Counted from the first letter of the stretch, positions 34,112-42,992 are shown. The stretch is 64,000 nt of DNA from Mycobacterium sp. 155 (GCF_000373905.1 NZ_KB892706.1:31873-95872), one strand, 5' to 3'. The notes: generated from the sequence alone by a model not told the origin. Numbers and translations: made by a program.

Positions 34112-36684
34112 CGGCCGGCCGCCTGCTGGTGGCGGCTGCGGTGCGGGTTGGTGTCGAACTTTGCGGCGAGCTCGGCGGTGGGCGCGGCGAACAGCCGCAG
34201 CTTGCCGAACCCGCCGAACTCGTCGAGGAACCACGCCTCGCCTTCCCGGCCGGGGATCACCCGCCCGTAGCGGGTGTCGATCGCGTCGTCGCCGTGATCC
34301 ATCAGCTGCCGCGGGCTGGTGTTGGAGACGTAGTCGGCCAACAGCGCCGGGTGGCGGTCGACATCGCGGCCGCACCAGCGCAGGGTCGCCTCGGCGATCC
34401 CCGCCTGTCTAAAACCCATGCACAACCGCTGGTCGATGAACTCGTCCTCGAGAACCCCGAAGTCCTCCGGCGGATTCTGCGACACCCCCAAAAAGGCTGT
34501 CCACGCCTTGCGGCCCTGCCGGATGATCGTGTTGGCGGTCTTGCGCCCGCCCGGCGAGTGGGTCCAGGCCGCGCACTCCTCGACGATGAGGATGTCGGGC
34601 TGGGTGGGCCGTCTGAAAAAGGTGGCCTGCGCCAGTTCAGCCGCCAGCCCGTAGAGCGCTTGGGCGGCGCGTTGGCTGGGCGTGGTCTGGGTGTGCAGGT
34701 GGGCCTGGTACTCCTCGGTCACGGTGGGCAGCGTCAGACCGCCGAAATTCCAGATCACGCATTGCGCGCTCAGATCCGGGGCCGGCAGGGTCTCGTCGAA
34801 CAACGCTCGCAGCAGCCGCTCGGCGCGCAGCCCCTCCAGGCCGACGAGCAGGTCGTCGTCGACGCCCACCCGGCCATCGCGCAGGGTGCGCAGGTACTCC
34901 AGAAGCTGGTTGGTCGAGCCGATGCCGTTGGCGTGCAGCGAGGCCGGCGCGAGGTGGGCTTTGAGCCGGGACGCCTGCGGGCTCAACGGGCTGAACCCGA
35001 GCTGGGGCAGCAGGTGGTCAACGGTGCGTTCCGACGCCTCTTCCATGGGGAATATCCGCAACCCGTCCAGACTGAATTGCGGACGGGTCGGGTCAATGAC
35101 GATTTTGTCGTCGAACCCCTCGAGGGCGCGGGCGTGTTCCCGGGCCTCGGTGGGGTCGATGATGTGTATTCCGGCTCCGACCGCCAGCCAGCAGCGTTGC
35201 AGGTTCTTGGTGATGTGGGACTTGCCGACCCCGGGTGAGCCTCCGATCACCAAGTTGGCCGGATTGTCGCGGGCTGGGGCGTTGAGCAGGTCGAGTAGCG
35301 CCACGTCCCGAAGCCCCGGGCTGGTGACGATCATGCCCAGCGGAACGCCGGTGTTGTTGCCGACCCGGGCGGCCAGCAGAGGCACGAACTTCGCGAACCG
35401 GGTTGTGGTCGTGGGATTGCGGAACTCACCGAGGGCCGCGGTGGTTTCGGTGCCGGGATTGAACGCCCGCCACAGGGTGGCCTGGCTGCCGCGGTGGCGG
35501 CGCAGCCCGATGTCGTGGCCGCGGAATGTGCGGGTGAGGTGGTCCAGGACGGTGTTGACCGCCTCGATGTCGGCCCCGGCGACGGTCATCACGATCGCCG
35601 GGTTGACGCCACGCTCGGCGGCCCCGCGTTTAAGCTCGGAGGCCAACTCCCTGCCGGAGGCCAGTTTTCGTACCAGCTCGTCGTCGCTGAGCGCGTGACG
35701 ACCCCGCTGACGGGCCTGATCTTTGATGTTGACGATGACGTTGTGAGCCACGTTGACGGCGGCCTGCACGCTCTCAAACGTCAGGTGCATCGCCCAGTCC
35801 ACCGTGGTGATCGGGGTGGTGTGATCGTCGAGGACCTTGAACAGGGTGGCCTCCGGCCAGCGCAATCCGCTGTCGGGGAACTTCTCCACCGCGGCCAGGG
35901 CTTGGTAGGAGTCGGGCACACCGTCGGGCCGATCGCGGTAGGTCCGCAGGAACACCTCCTCGGGGGTGCGGGCGGCCCGCCACCGCCGCCCCCGCAGCTG
36001 GGTGGCGGACTCGTCGAACCACACCGGGGTGAACGCCGAGGCGGGCAGGCGGGCGTCGGGGTCAAAGTGGGTGGTGGGCAGTGGGTGGGGCCATGCTCCG
36101 CGGCTGGCGGTGTAGTTCCAGTGCCACCAAATCTGTTCCACGCTGGCCGGTTTGCAGAACAAGGCCGGCGGCAGGGCCCGCACCATCCGGGCGGCCAGGT
36201 CGCGGTAGTGGGCCAGGGAGGTTTCGCTGTCTTTGTCGCGTCCGACCACGGCGTCCACGCGGCGCCGCCACGACCCGGCGGCGGTGTTGCCGGCCAGGCC
36301 GTAGTCCAACGGCAGACTCAGCCAGTAGATCCGGCGGCGGGCCCCGCAGCGGGCGATCACCGGCTCCCAGGCTCGGCAATGGCTGATCCAGGACCTGGCG
36401 GCGGGCGCGATGGCGCCGGTGTCGTTGTTGTGCAGCAGATCAGGATGGGCGTAGAGCATCCGGCGGGTCAGGTTGCGGGTGGTCACCGGCGCGGTCAGGC
36501 CACTGAGCAGGGCACCGCAGGGAAGGGTGCGCCACAGTTCGGCGTGGACATCGGCCACCATGTCCTGAGATTCCCGGGGCATGAAGATGAACGGCTGGCC
36601 CGACACCAGATACTCGGCGTAGACACCGCTGTCGGTGAACCGCAGATTGCCGATCGCCCCGCGCGGGGCGTCACTGGCAGTCAT
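34108..36684 (-). CDS. virB4: VirB4-like T4SS ATPase
   Basis: An 858-residue protein with an N-terminal domain for membrane association and a C-terminal RecA-like ATPase. Walker A GGSPGVGKSH is at about residue 480 and Walker B LIVEECAAW at about 700, followed by VSQNPPEDFG and an arginine-containing motif. VirB4 powers assembly of the mating channel. The start at 36684 is fixed by GGGGGAGC upstream and by the ATGA overlap with the PrgI-like gene; an ORF start at 36747 lies inside that gene. It is the central motor of this conjugation module. Confidence 0.93.
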   Translation of the reverse strand: MTASDAPRGAIGNLRFTDSGVYAEYLVSGQPFIFMPRESQDMVADVHAELWRTLPCGALLSGLTAPVTTRNLTRRMLYAHPDLLHNNDTGAIAPAARSWISHCRAWEPVIARCGARRRIYWLSLPLDYGLAGNTAAGSWRRRVDAVVGRDKDSETSLAHYRDLAARMVRALPPALFCKPASVEQIWWHWNYTASRGAWPHPLPTTHFDPDARLPASAFTPVWFDESATQLRGRRWRAARTPEEVFLRTYRDRPDGVPDSYQALAAVEKFPDSGLRWPEATLFKVLDDHTTPITTVDWAMHLTFESVQAAVNVAHNVIVNIKDQARQRGRHALSDDELVRKLASGRELASELKRGAAERGVNPAIVMTVAGADIEAVNTVLDHLTRTFRGHDIGLRRHRGSQATLWRAFNPGTETTAALGEFRNPTTTTRFAKFVPLLAARVGNNTGVPLGMIVTSPGLRDVALLDLLNAPARDNPANLVIGGSPGVGKSHITKNLQRCWLAVGAGIHIIDPTEAREHARALEGFDDKIVIDPTRPQFSLDGLRIFPMEEASERTVDHLLPQLGFSPLSPQASRLKAHLAPASLHANGIGSTNQLLEYLRTLRDGRVGVDDDLLVGLEGLRAERLLRALFDETLPAPDLSAQCVIWNFGGLTLPTVTEEYQAHLHTQTTPSQRAAQALYGLAAELAQATFFRRPTQPDILIVEECAAWTHSPGGRKTANTIIRQGRKAWTAFLGVSQNPPEDFGVLEDEFIDQRLCMGFRQAGIAEATLRWCGRDVDRHPALLADYVSNTSPRQLMDHGDDAIDTRYGRVIPGREGEAWFLDEFGGFGKLRLFAAPTAELAAKFDTNPHRSRHQQAAGR

Positions 36685-37037
36685 GCGTCCGCTCCCCCAT
36701 CGTTGTTGTGCGACATCATGACCCGCGGGTGAAGATCGGCCCACCACCAGCGCAGCCGGGTCGGCAGCGACGGGCGCCCGTGCGGCAGCTTGGCCAGCAC
36801 CCCCACCGCGGCCACCGTCAGGACCACCCCGCAGACCAGAATCGCCAGCGCGTGACCGCTCTCGAGGTTGGTGGTGACCAGGGCGGCGGTGATGATGAAC
36901 CCGGCCACCGCCGCGATCGCATCAGGAGCCCGCCATTTGTCCCGAAACGGCAGGGTGAACCCGTCACCGGAATCGCCCAGATAGATCGGCAGGTCGCGCT
37001 GGTCGGAATAGACCTTGGCCGCGCTGTCATCGGCCAT
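36681..37037 (-). CDS. PrgI/VirB3-like small T4SS membrane protein
   Basis: A 118-residue protein with a conserved-looking soluble start (YSDQRDLPIYLGD), two adjacent transmembrane segments (about residues 39-58 and 64-84) and a short cytoplasmic tail. PrgI-like proteins of this size and topology precede VirB4 in Gram-positive conjugation systems. Its stop overlaps the virB4 start by 4 nt. The role is inferred from topology and position. Confidence 0.75.
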   Translation of the reverse strand: MADDSAAKVYSDQRDLPIYLGDSGDGFTLPFRDKWRAPDAIAAVAGFIITAALVTTNLESGHALAILVCGVVLTVAAVGVLAKLPHGRPSLPTRLRWWWADLHPRVMMSHNNDGGADA

Positions 37038-37040
37038 CGC

Positions 37041-37346
37041 CTACTGCCCCCAGGGGCTTTCCACGCGAACCGGATTGGAGATGCCGTGGCTACTGGCCTC
37101 CCGGGTCAGCGCCGACGCCACTCCCACCGACAACAGGATCAGCACCGCCATGATGATGGTGCCGATCTGGGCGGAAATGCCCGCGCCGGCGCCCTCGCGG
37201 CTGTGCGCCCGGATCGCCGAGACGCTGCCGACCGCGAGGGCCACCACCGCCAAAAAGCCGATGCCGCCCAGGATCAGGTCACGCCCGGAGCTGAAGATGC
37301 CGGCCGCGGCCAGCACCTGGGTGTCCGCGAGAACGGTCGCAATCAT
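37041..37346 (-). CDS. Small two-helix T4SS membrane protein
   Basis: A 101-residue protein with two transmembrane segments (about residues 22-46 and 59-80) joined by a short loop with Arg and Gly. It resembles the small pilin-like (VirB2/TrbC type) or TcpD-like proteins found just upstream of PrgI and VirB4 genes. It ends 4 nt before the next gene. No motif identifies it certainly. Confidence 0.7.
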   Translation of the reverse strand: MIATVLADTQVLAAAGIFSSGRDLILGGIGFLAVVALAVGSVSAIRAHSREGAGAGISAQIGTIIMAVLILLSVGVASALTREASSHGISNPVRVESPWGQ

Positions 37347-37364
37347 TGTCTTCCTCTGCTTTCT

Positions 37365-38345
37365 CTAGGGGTTGCGCGGACTCACCGCGGTGGCCTCCGA
37401 CCCGGCGACGTGGGGCATCAAGTCCAGGGCGGAAATCATCCATGTTCCGCCGCTGTTTTCGACCCGCAGCGGGTAGACCATGGTCACCGTCGCAAATTGG
37501 GATGTCTGGGCGAGGACAGTGGCCAGCACATGAATCTCGCTGCCCGGTGCGGGCTGGTCGGGAACGGTCTCCGCGGAGCTGGCGGCGGTGACGATCGCAC
37601 TCTGATATCCGCCGACCCCGACCAGGGGCGTCCCCGCGACGACGTAGCGATCCAGGCCGGTGGTCGACGTCAAATAGGTGCGCACGAACCCAGTGAGCAC
37701 CGCGTAGATCGGGCTGTCGGTGCTCACCGTCTGGCGGTAGCCCAGCTTGATGTCCGCGCCGGGGCCGGGACCGTTGATGCGCGCCGGCATCGCCAGCGCC
37801 CGCGGCTGGTAGTGCCACACCGACACCGGCACCTGATAGAAGGCGCGGGTGGGTTGCGCTGAGGCGTAGGGACGCTCGTTGGCCGCCACCACCGCGGTGT
37901 AGAGATCAGCATCGCCGACCGAGCCGGCGCTGATCACCGACACGACCTGCGGGATGGTGACCACCGCGGCCGGGGTCTGCGGCAGCGTCATCGCCGACCC
38001 GTCGGGGGTGGTGATGAAGCGTTGCAACACCGCCGCGTCGCGGTCCTTGCAGCTGGTGTCGGCCACGGCGGCGGCGCCTTGATCCGCGGCGGGCTGGCCC
38101 TGGCAGGTTGTGGTGGCCGTCAACCACGACACCACGAAGTCGGCGGCGAACGCGCCGACCTGGTCCTGCTCGTTGTGCACCCGTTGCGCGATGGCGGCGA
38201 AGTCGGGGTGCTCAGGGGCCAGGAACACCTTGCAGCCCGCCATCCCGCCCAGCACCGCCAGCCCGGTCAGGACCGCCAGTGCGGCTTTGCGTCCGAGCTG
38301 GCCGCCGTGCTGCAGGCGGGCCGACCACGTCTGTGACAGTTTCAT
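37365..38345 (-). CDS. tcpC: TcpC/VirB8-like conjugation protein
   Basis: A 326-residue protein with one N-terminal transmembrane segment (about 22-42, ending GMAGCKVF) and a large extracytoplasmic part made of two similar domains (about 50-210 and 215-320). The GYRQTVSTDSPIYAVLTGFVRTYLT segment and the final SGGTWMISAL strand are typical of TcpC proteins, which have a VirB8-like NTF2 fold and link channel components. The start at 38345 is the first Met before the anchor; a longer frame runs to 38372. It lies 7 nt after the upstream gene. Confidence 0.85.
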   Translation of the reverse strand: MKLSQTWSARLQHGGQLGRKAALAVLTGLAVLGGMAGCKVFLAPEHPDFAAIAQRVHNEQDQVGAFAADFVVSWLTATTTCQGQPAADQGAAAVADTSCKDRDAAVLQRFITTPDGSAMTLPQTPAAVVTIPQVVSVISAGSVGDADLYTAVVAANERPYASAQPTRAFYQVPVSVWHYQPRALAMPARINGPGPGADIKLGYRQTVSTDSPIYAVLTGFVRTYLTSTTGLDRYVVAGTPLVGVGGYQSAIVTAASSAETVPDQPAPGSEIHVLATVLAQTSQFATVTMVYPLRVENSGGTWMISALDLMPHVAGSEATAVSPRNP

Positions 38346-38352
38346 CCCAGTC

Positions 38353-39450
38353 TCAATTCGGTTGGTGACCAAAGAACTTCAACGCGCTGATCGCGAAGGT
38401 GGCATCGACCGGGTCGGTGCCGGGCGCATCGAGGGTGGCGGGGTCGGTGGCCGTCGCGGTGTCAGACGTCGGGGGCGTTCCGCCCGAGCCGAGCACCGAG
38501 TCGCCGAAGCCGGGTTGATCGCCGCCCGGGTCGGCGGTGCCGGCCGGCGGGGTGGCGGGCGGCCGCGCGGTCTGCAACACGATGACGGTGACTTGGGAGG
38601 CCAGCACCCTTTTCGGCAGCGCCATGATCACCGGTCCGTGCACATTGCCGGTGTCCTGGGTGACGACCGTGCGGTCGCCGTCATTGAAGATGTACTGCAG
38701 CTTGGTTACGACCCGGTGTTGAAGCCAATCATCCTTCCCGCCCGGGGTTTTCGGCACCCATCCCGGTGTCACCGACGCCGCCGAGAGCACGTAACTGTGC
38801 CCGAAGTCGACGTGCAGAACCTGTCCGTCGACCTGGGCGCCCTGCTGGCCGCGAACACACACCCACGCCGAGTCGGTGCTGGCATCGGCCAGCGACTGGG
38901 CCGAGGTCGACCCCGGCGGGCAGTTGGCGGCGGCGGTGTAGGGCACAACCTGATCGGAATCAGGAGCCGGTGGCATCGAGGTCGGCGCGGGAGCCGGTGT
39001 CACCGGCATGACCGCGGACTGCGCCGGTTCGCGGGGCGGCGGCGCGCTACGGCTGTGGTCGGTGAACATGACCACCGCGGCCACGATGGCCGTCAACGCG
39101 ACCACCAGGCCCGTGCCCAGCCACACCGCGACCTTGCGGGCCCCTGCGTTGGGGTCAGCCTCCCCCGCCGCGGTGGCAGCAGGACCGGGCGCGGTGGGGG
39201 TGTCGAGCTCAACCGGCGGTTGCTGTGCGACAACGGGATCGGAGGTATCGACGCCGAGCGGGTCGTCGTCGGCGGGAACAGCGGCGGTCGGCGCCACCGG
39301 GCCCGTGTCAGCGCCGCCGCCACACTCGGCCGGCGGCATGGGCGGGACCGGGCCGAGCAACTCCAGTGGGGAGTCCTCGTCCTTGAGATGACCGTGCGCC
39401 CACCACTCATCAGTGACCGCGCCGTCAGGGTCGGCCACGGTCTTGCTCAC
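38353..39450 (-). CDS. Membrane-anchored protein with a discoidin-like outer domain
   Basis: A 365-residue protein with a Pro/Asp-rich cytoplasmic start, one transmembrane helix (about residues 103-127), a Pro-rich stalk and an outer domain (about 160-300). That domain has VDGQVLHVDFGHSYVLSAA, then LQYIFNDGDRTVVTQDT and VTVIVLQTARPP. The order of these strands resembles an F5/8-type C (discoidin) carbohydrate- or surface-binding fold. I infer it may contact the cell envelope or recipient surface. The GTG at 39450 overlaps the previous stop (GTGA) with GGGAGG 8 nt upstream. Confidence 0.7.
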   Translation of the reverse strand: MSKTVADPDGAVTDEWWAHGHLKDEDSPLELLGPVPPMPPAECGGGADTGPVAPTAAVPADDDPLGVDTSDPVVAQQPPVELDTPTAPGPAATAAGEADPNAGARKVAVWLGTGLVVALTAIVAAVVMFTDHSRSAPPPREPAQSAVMPVTPAPAPTSMPPAPDSDQVVPYTAAANCPPGSTSAQSLADASTDSAWVCVRGQQGAQVDGQVLHVDFGHSYVLSAASVTPGWVPKTPGGKDDWLQHRVVTKLQYIFNDGDRTVVTQDTGNVHGPVIMALPKRVLASQVTVIVLQTARPPATPPAGTADPGGDQPGFGDSVLGSGGTPPTSDTATATDPATLDAPGTDPVDATFAISALKFFGHQPN

Positions 39451-39788
39451 CGCCACGACCTCCCGCCGTCGTCGGTGACCTCGGCATCGATATAGGGCCG
39501 GGATGTGGGGGACCCGGCAGGTCCCACCCACACCGGCACCATCACCCAGCCCGGCGGCGGCGGGCACACCCACGCCGGGGGCGGAGGGACCGCCACCCCG
39601 AACCGCGGCGGGGCCGGCAACGGCGGGCGCTGCGGGCCCGATCGGCGGCGCAGGACCGCGGTTACCATGACTGCGACGGCGACCACAACCAACAGCGGGA
39701 ACAGCTCCACAATCAGCTGTGCGATCGCGCCCAACAGGACAATGACGACCAGCATGCCCATGCCGACGATACCCACCAGAACCTTCAT
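39447..39788 (-). CDS. Small membrane protein with Pro-rich tail
   Basis: A 113-residue protein with one long or two close transmembrane segments (residues 3-46) followed by a cytoplasmic or external tail rich in Pro and Trp (PPPPAWVCPPPPGWVMVPVWVG). No family is recognised. It overlaps the next gene by 4 nt and belongs to the T4SS operon. The ATG at 39788 is preceded by GAGGTGCTGATA-like sequence. Confidence 0.7.
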   Translation of the reverse strand: MKVLVGIVGMGMLVVIVLLGAIAQLIVELFPLLVVVAVAVMVTAVLRRRSGPQRPPLPAPPRFGVAVPPPPAWVCPPPPGWVMVPVWVGPAGSPTSRPYIDAEVTDDGGRSWR

Positions 39789-39910
39789 TATCAGCACCTC
39801 ACAAGCTAGTTCCAACAACGGTCGACGGCCCGAAACCGCCTGCAGATAGCGAAGATAACGTGCGGCGGGGTCGCTGTATAAGCCCTCCCGCCGGCGGGAT
39901 CGAACGCCTG

Positions 39911-40356
39911 ATGCACCACGTCGATGTGCGTCTGCAGCAGCTCGGCTCACCAAGACCGACCTCACCCGGCGGGGTGGGCCGGAAAGCTCCACGCTGCACA
40001 AGATCCGCGACCGGACCGGACAGAACACTCCGCGGGTGAGCACCCAGTTGCGCCTGGACCGCTGCCTGGGCTGGGAACCTGGCTCCTCGGCGGCGGTGCT
40101 GCTCGGTGGCAAACCGCTCACCGTCACCGCACGGGCCGCGATCGGAGAGGCGTTGACCCCCGCTCGGTCCTGGACAGGCTGCTGTCCCAACTGCGCACTG
40201 AAATCGACGCGGCCCGCGCCCGATGTCGGCGCCCTCCTGGCGCGCCTGGACCGCCTCGAAGACCGGCTCGACCACCTCGCCAACGAGTTCGACGTCGACG
40301 AGGACCTGCTGCAGCAGTTCAACAGCGGCGACGCGTCCTCGTCCACGGGAAGCTAG
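39911..40356 (+). pseudogene. Frameshifted HTH (XRE-like) regulator
   Basis: From the ATG at 39911 the frame reads MHHVDVRLQQLG, then loses frame at about 39947. The +1/+2 frame continues with LTKTDLTRRGGPESSTLHKI and RDRTGQNTPRVSTQLRLDR, then CLGWEPGSSAAVLLGGKP, a continuous helix-turn-helix. Inserting one base would join them (LGLTKTDL). A second pair of compensating shifts follows near 40155-40210, where SVLDRLLSQLRTEIDAARA lies in another frame before DVGALLARLDRLEDRLDHL resumes. The gene is divergent from the T4SS operon, a typical place for its regulator, but as written it cannot make an intact protein. Confidence 0.7.
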
Positions 40357-40391
40357 TTCGGCGCGCTCGCCGACAACAACCCAAGCAAGCA

Positions 40392-41060
40392 TCACCGCGT
40401 CCGCTCCCCCGGCGTATTCAGCCGGCGGGCATCCAACAGGCCCGGGCCGGTCAGGTCGTAGCCGCCCAGAATGTCGTCGGCCTGCGCGCCCGTCAACTCG
40501 TGGCGAGCAGGTGTGCGAGGAAACCACAGGCGTGACGCCGCAACCGCCAACCATCCCTCGGCGATACCCAAGACGCCGGCCACCGCGAACACCGCTGCGA
40601 ACTGCACACAAATCCACGGCATCACCGCGACCTGCCCAAACGACGCCCCCGGCTGATAGACCAGCAGAGACAACACCACAATGACCGCACCCAGACCCGC
40701 CGCCGCCCACAGCAGCACAGCGATCGGATAGCCCCGCAGATCACCCGGGATCAGCCGGGTCACCACCGCTTTCAGCACGTAGCCACCAATAAGGCCGAAC
40801 GGGGCCAGCACCACCACGGCGGACATGAGCACAAGCTCGACCTGCGAGGCCGGGGAGCGAGTGGTTCGCAGCCATAACGGCGGCAGCAGGGTGTCGTCGT
40901 GCGGGTCGGGCACCGCCACGGACTGGAGCCGCTGGCGGGCCCGCACTTTGCGGCCCAACTGTTCGGCCCGGCGCCGCTGAATGGTCGACCACCCCTGGTG
41001 GCGGGCGATCCAGGCCCGGCGCAACTCGTCGAACTTGTCGTCGCTGCTGGGATCACGCAT
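40392..41060 (-). CDS. Four-helix membrane protein heading the T4SS operon
   Basis: A 222-residue protein with a basic cytoplasmic start rich in Arg (residues 12-48), four transmembrane segments (about 76-98, 112-132, 140-160, 165-185) and a C-terminal tail with ELTGAQADDILGGYDLTGPGL. No family is recognised. Its ATG at 41060 lies exactly 6 nt after a TAGGCT -10 box, so the mRNA is probably leaderless. The promoter is one of four identical-type elements shared with the coupling ATPase, esx and eccC genes. Confidence 0.75.
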   Translation of the reverse strand: MRDPSSDDKFDELRRAWIARHQGWSTIQRRRAEQLGRKVRARQRLQSVAVPDPHDDTLLPPLWLRTTRSPASQVELVLMSAVVVLAPFGLIGGYVLKAVVTRLIPGDLRGYPIAVLLWAAAGLGAVIVVLSLLVYQPGASFGQVAVMPWICVQFAAVFAVAGVLGIAEGWLAVAASRLWFPRTPARHELTGAQADDILGGYDLTGPGLLDARRLNTPGERTR

Positions 41061-41069
41061 GAATTGAGC

Positions 41070-41106
41070 CTAAAGCTGCCCAGAACCCCCATTAGGCACC
41101 AATTTT
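41070..41106 (-). promoter_or_regulatory. Shared ESX/T4SS promoter element, site A
   Basis: On the minus strand: AAAATTGGTGC, about 23 nt with CTGGGC, then TAGGCT (-10) and 6 nt to the ATG at 41060. The distance from CACC to CTAA on the plus strand is 27 nt, the same as in sites B, C and D. Confidence 0.75.
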
Positions 41107-41352
41107 GCAGTGCTGACAGCGCTGCGTCTGCGCCGGTCTTGTCGCAGCTCAACCTCGATGCCGGCCACCCCAAGCTGTCGATGAAGGCGGGTAGCCGCCG
41201 GTGGGTGGAGCCGCCGGATCAGGCCCGGTCTGCCCGACTTGGCCGAGCCCGCCTGTGCCGCAGCCGTCGAGGTGGAAAAATTGGCGCCAACGGGAGGTTG
41301 CAGAGCGGTCTAGACGTGGATCACCGTCGTCATTGGACAAAGGGAAGGCGCA

Positions 41353-41529
41353 GTGCGGGTTTGGCTCGAGTTTTCGTTCGCGGGAAACCCCCAGGCCAAG
41401 GCCGCTGGTGCGGGCTGGGATACCCGCGCCAAGTCCTGGTATGCACCCCAGGCGGCCATGCCGGGTCTGCAACGATGGACGCCGCTGCCCGAGCTGCTAC
41501 CCGGAGAGGATCGCGGCGCCCCCTACTGA
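41353..41529 (+). CDS. Small DUF5710-domain protein
   Basis: A 58-residue protein read from a GTG at 41353 with AAGGGAAGG about 5 nt upstream. The sequence RVWLEFSFAGNPQAKAAGAG, then WDTRAKSWYAPQAAMPGLQRW, is the DUF5710 pattern (x-V-x-F-A-x-x-x-AKAxGAxWDxxxKxWYAP). It ends in LPELLPGEDRGAPY. DUF5710 domains are found in DNA-processing proteins of plasmids and phages, such as primases and antirestriction factors, or alone as here. The biochemical role is unknown. It lies on the plus strand between the coupling ATPase and the T4SS operon, both minus, within an otherwise empty 500-bp gap. Confidence 0.8.
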   Translation: MRVWLEFSFAGNPQAKAAGAGWDTRAKSWYAPQAAMPGLQRWTPLPELLPGEDRGAPY

Positions 41530-41561
41530 CATCCAGTTAGCATCAGACTGAGACGGTGACA

Positions 41562-42947
41562 CTAATTTTGTGAAACTACAGTCGTCGTCGTCCGAGCGGT
41601 ACGCAGTGCGTCCAAATACGTTCTGAAATCGGACCACTCGATCAATTCCACCATTTGTCCAGGGCCGCCCCGGACGATGAGCCGGGCCTCTCCGCTGTTG
41701 CGGGGCATCAGTTCCTCGGCTTCCAGGGCGTTACCGAACGCGCGACCGGTGGTCTTGTCATCACCGTTGTGGTCGTAGGACTGGTGGCTGCGGGTGGCCT
41801 TGCCCGCCCAAAACGCCGCCGACTCCATCAGATCACGCTCATGGGAGCCATACATGATCAAGCTCGCCGGCGTCACGTCACGGATCGCCCGACCCTGCAG
41901 CGGGCCGTAAATCGCCTCCAGTTGCGAACCCGCCTGGGCGGCATAACAAATAGCGGTCCCCAGGCCGCGAGACTCAGCGAGATACTGGGGTAGTCGCGGC
42001 AGCGGGGTGTTGGTGATCTCGTCCAGGAAGAATCCGAGGCGGTGGAACTCTTCCCATTGGGCGACTTTGGTTCGCTGCCGGTTGATCAGATGATCCATCA
42101 GCGTGATGGCCTGGGCGGCGACTGTTCCGTCGGCGGGGGTCAGCAGATAGATTGTGGCGCTGGGGTCGTCGAGAAAGTCTAGGCTCAGCGGCGGTAGCCC
42201 CCGGTCGCGCTTGGAGGTTCGCAGCCAGGCGGTCAGAACTTTGGTTACCGTCATCTTGACCGAGTCGCGCTGTTTGGCTTCCATGTCGAGCACCCCGTTG
42301 ACGCGCGCCTCGAACAGCGGATCACCGCATGCTGCTGCTGCGTTGGCCCACGACGGTTCGGCGCTGACCTGAAAAGCTCCGCTGCTGTTCTTCGCCGGCT
42401 TTTCCACTTTTTCCGCCCCTTCTAACGCCCAGTTCATGCTGCCGTTGAAGACGGGCGGGCTGGCGGCGTAGAGCAGGCAGGTCAGCGGGGCGAACGCGAG
42501 TTGGTCCCACGGCCCGGGATCGGTGCCAGACCGCAATGCGCTGCCCGACAGGGCCACCGAGGACGTGCTCAACAGTGTCTCGGCCACCGCCATAGCGTCG
42601 TCGAGGGTGCTGATCAGGGCGGTCGGGTCGTAGCGGTGAGGCGCGAAGTCCTTGGGATACCAGGGTGCCGCGATGGGGCGCAGATCAATCAGGGCGGCCG
42701 GGCCCCACCGTCGGGAGGCCACCAGTTGCATCAGGTCGTCCTTGCTGGAGGACACCAACGCCGGCCCCGGCCACAACACAGCGGCCTGAGAAAGCCAGCG
42801 GCGGGTCTTGCCGGTCCCCGGCGGTGCAAACGCGCCGATATGCGGGGCGCTTTCCAGTGGGCGCAGAAGCCCGTCACGGCCACGCACCCATCCCGCGAAA
42901 GGGGTTACCGGAGGCCGAAACCCGTCCTCGTTGAACGAATTGTCCAT
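41562..42947 (-). CDS. VirD4/TraG-type T4SS coupling ATPase
   Basis: A 461-residue ATPase with Walker A PPGTGKT (residues 42-48) and Walker B GFFLDEITN, plus a C-terminal motif AQAGSQLEAIYG typical of TraG/VirD4 coupling proteins. It lacks an obvious N-terminal transmembrane anchor, unlike most VirD4 proteins, so it may dock through a membrane partner. It would bring the DNA-relaxase complex to the channel. Its ATG at 42947 lies 6 nt downstream of a TAGCGT -10 box, predicting a leaderless mRNA from shared promoter site B. Confidence 0.9.
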   Translation of the reverse strand: MDNSFNEDGFRPPVTPFAGWVRGRDGLLRPLESAPHIGAFAPPGTGKTRRWLSQAAVLWPGPALVSSSKDDLMQLVASRRWGPAALIDLRPIAAPWYPKDFAPHRYDPTALISTLDDAMAVAETLLSTSSVALSGSALRSGTDPGPWDQLAFAPLTCLLYAASPPVFNGSMNWALEGAEKVEKPAKNSSGAFQVSAEPSWANAAAACGDPLFEARVNGVLDMEAKQRDSVKMTVTKVLTAWLRTSKRDRGLPPLSLDFLDDPSATIYLLTPADGTVAAQAITLMDHLINRQRTKVAQWEEFHRLGFFLDEITNTPLPRLPQYLAESRGLGTAICYAAQAGSQLEAIYGPLQGRAIRDVTPASLIMYGSHERDLMESAAFWAGKATRSHQSYDHNGDDKTTGRAFGNALEAEELMPRNSGEARLIVRGGPGQMVELIEWSDFRTYLDALRTARTTTTVVSQN

Positions 42948-42956
42948 ACGTCAACG

Positions 42957-42992
42957 CTAAGGGCTACACAGCGGGGCTCTTCGCACCAATTT
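42957..42992 (-). promoter_or_regulatory. Shared ESX/T4SS promoter element, site B
   Basis: On the minus strand: AAATTGGTGCG, 23 nt, then TTAGCGT (-10 TAGCGT) and 6 nt to the ATG of the coupling ATPase. The CACC-CTAA spacing is 27 nt as in the other three sites. Confidence 0.75.

Noticed and set aside
40899..41540. 213-codon open frame on the plus strand
   Set aside because: Low-complexity in its frame; the DUF5710 protein at 41353-41529 in another frame of the same strand is far better supported.
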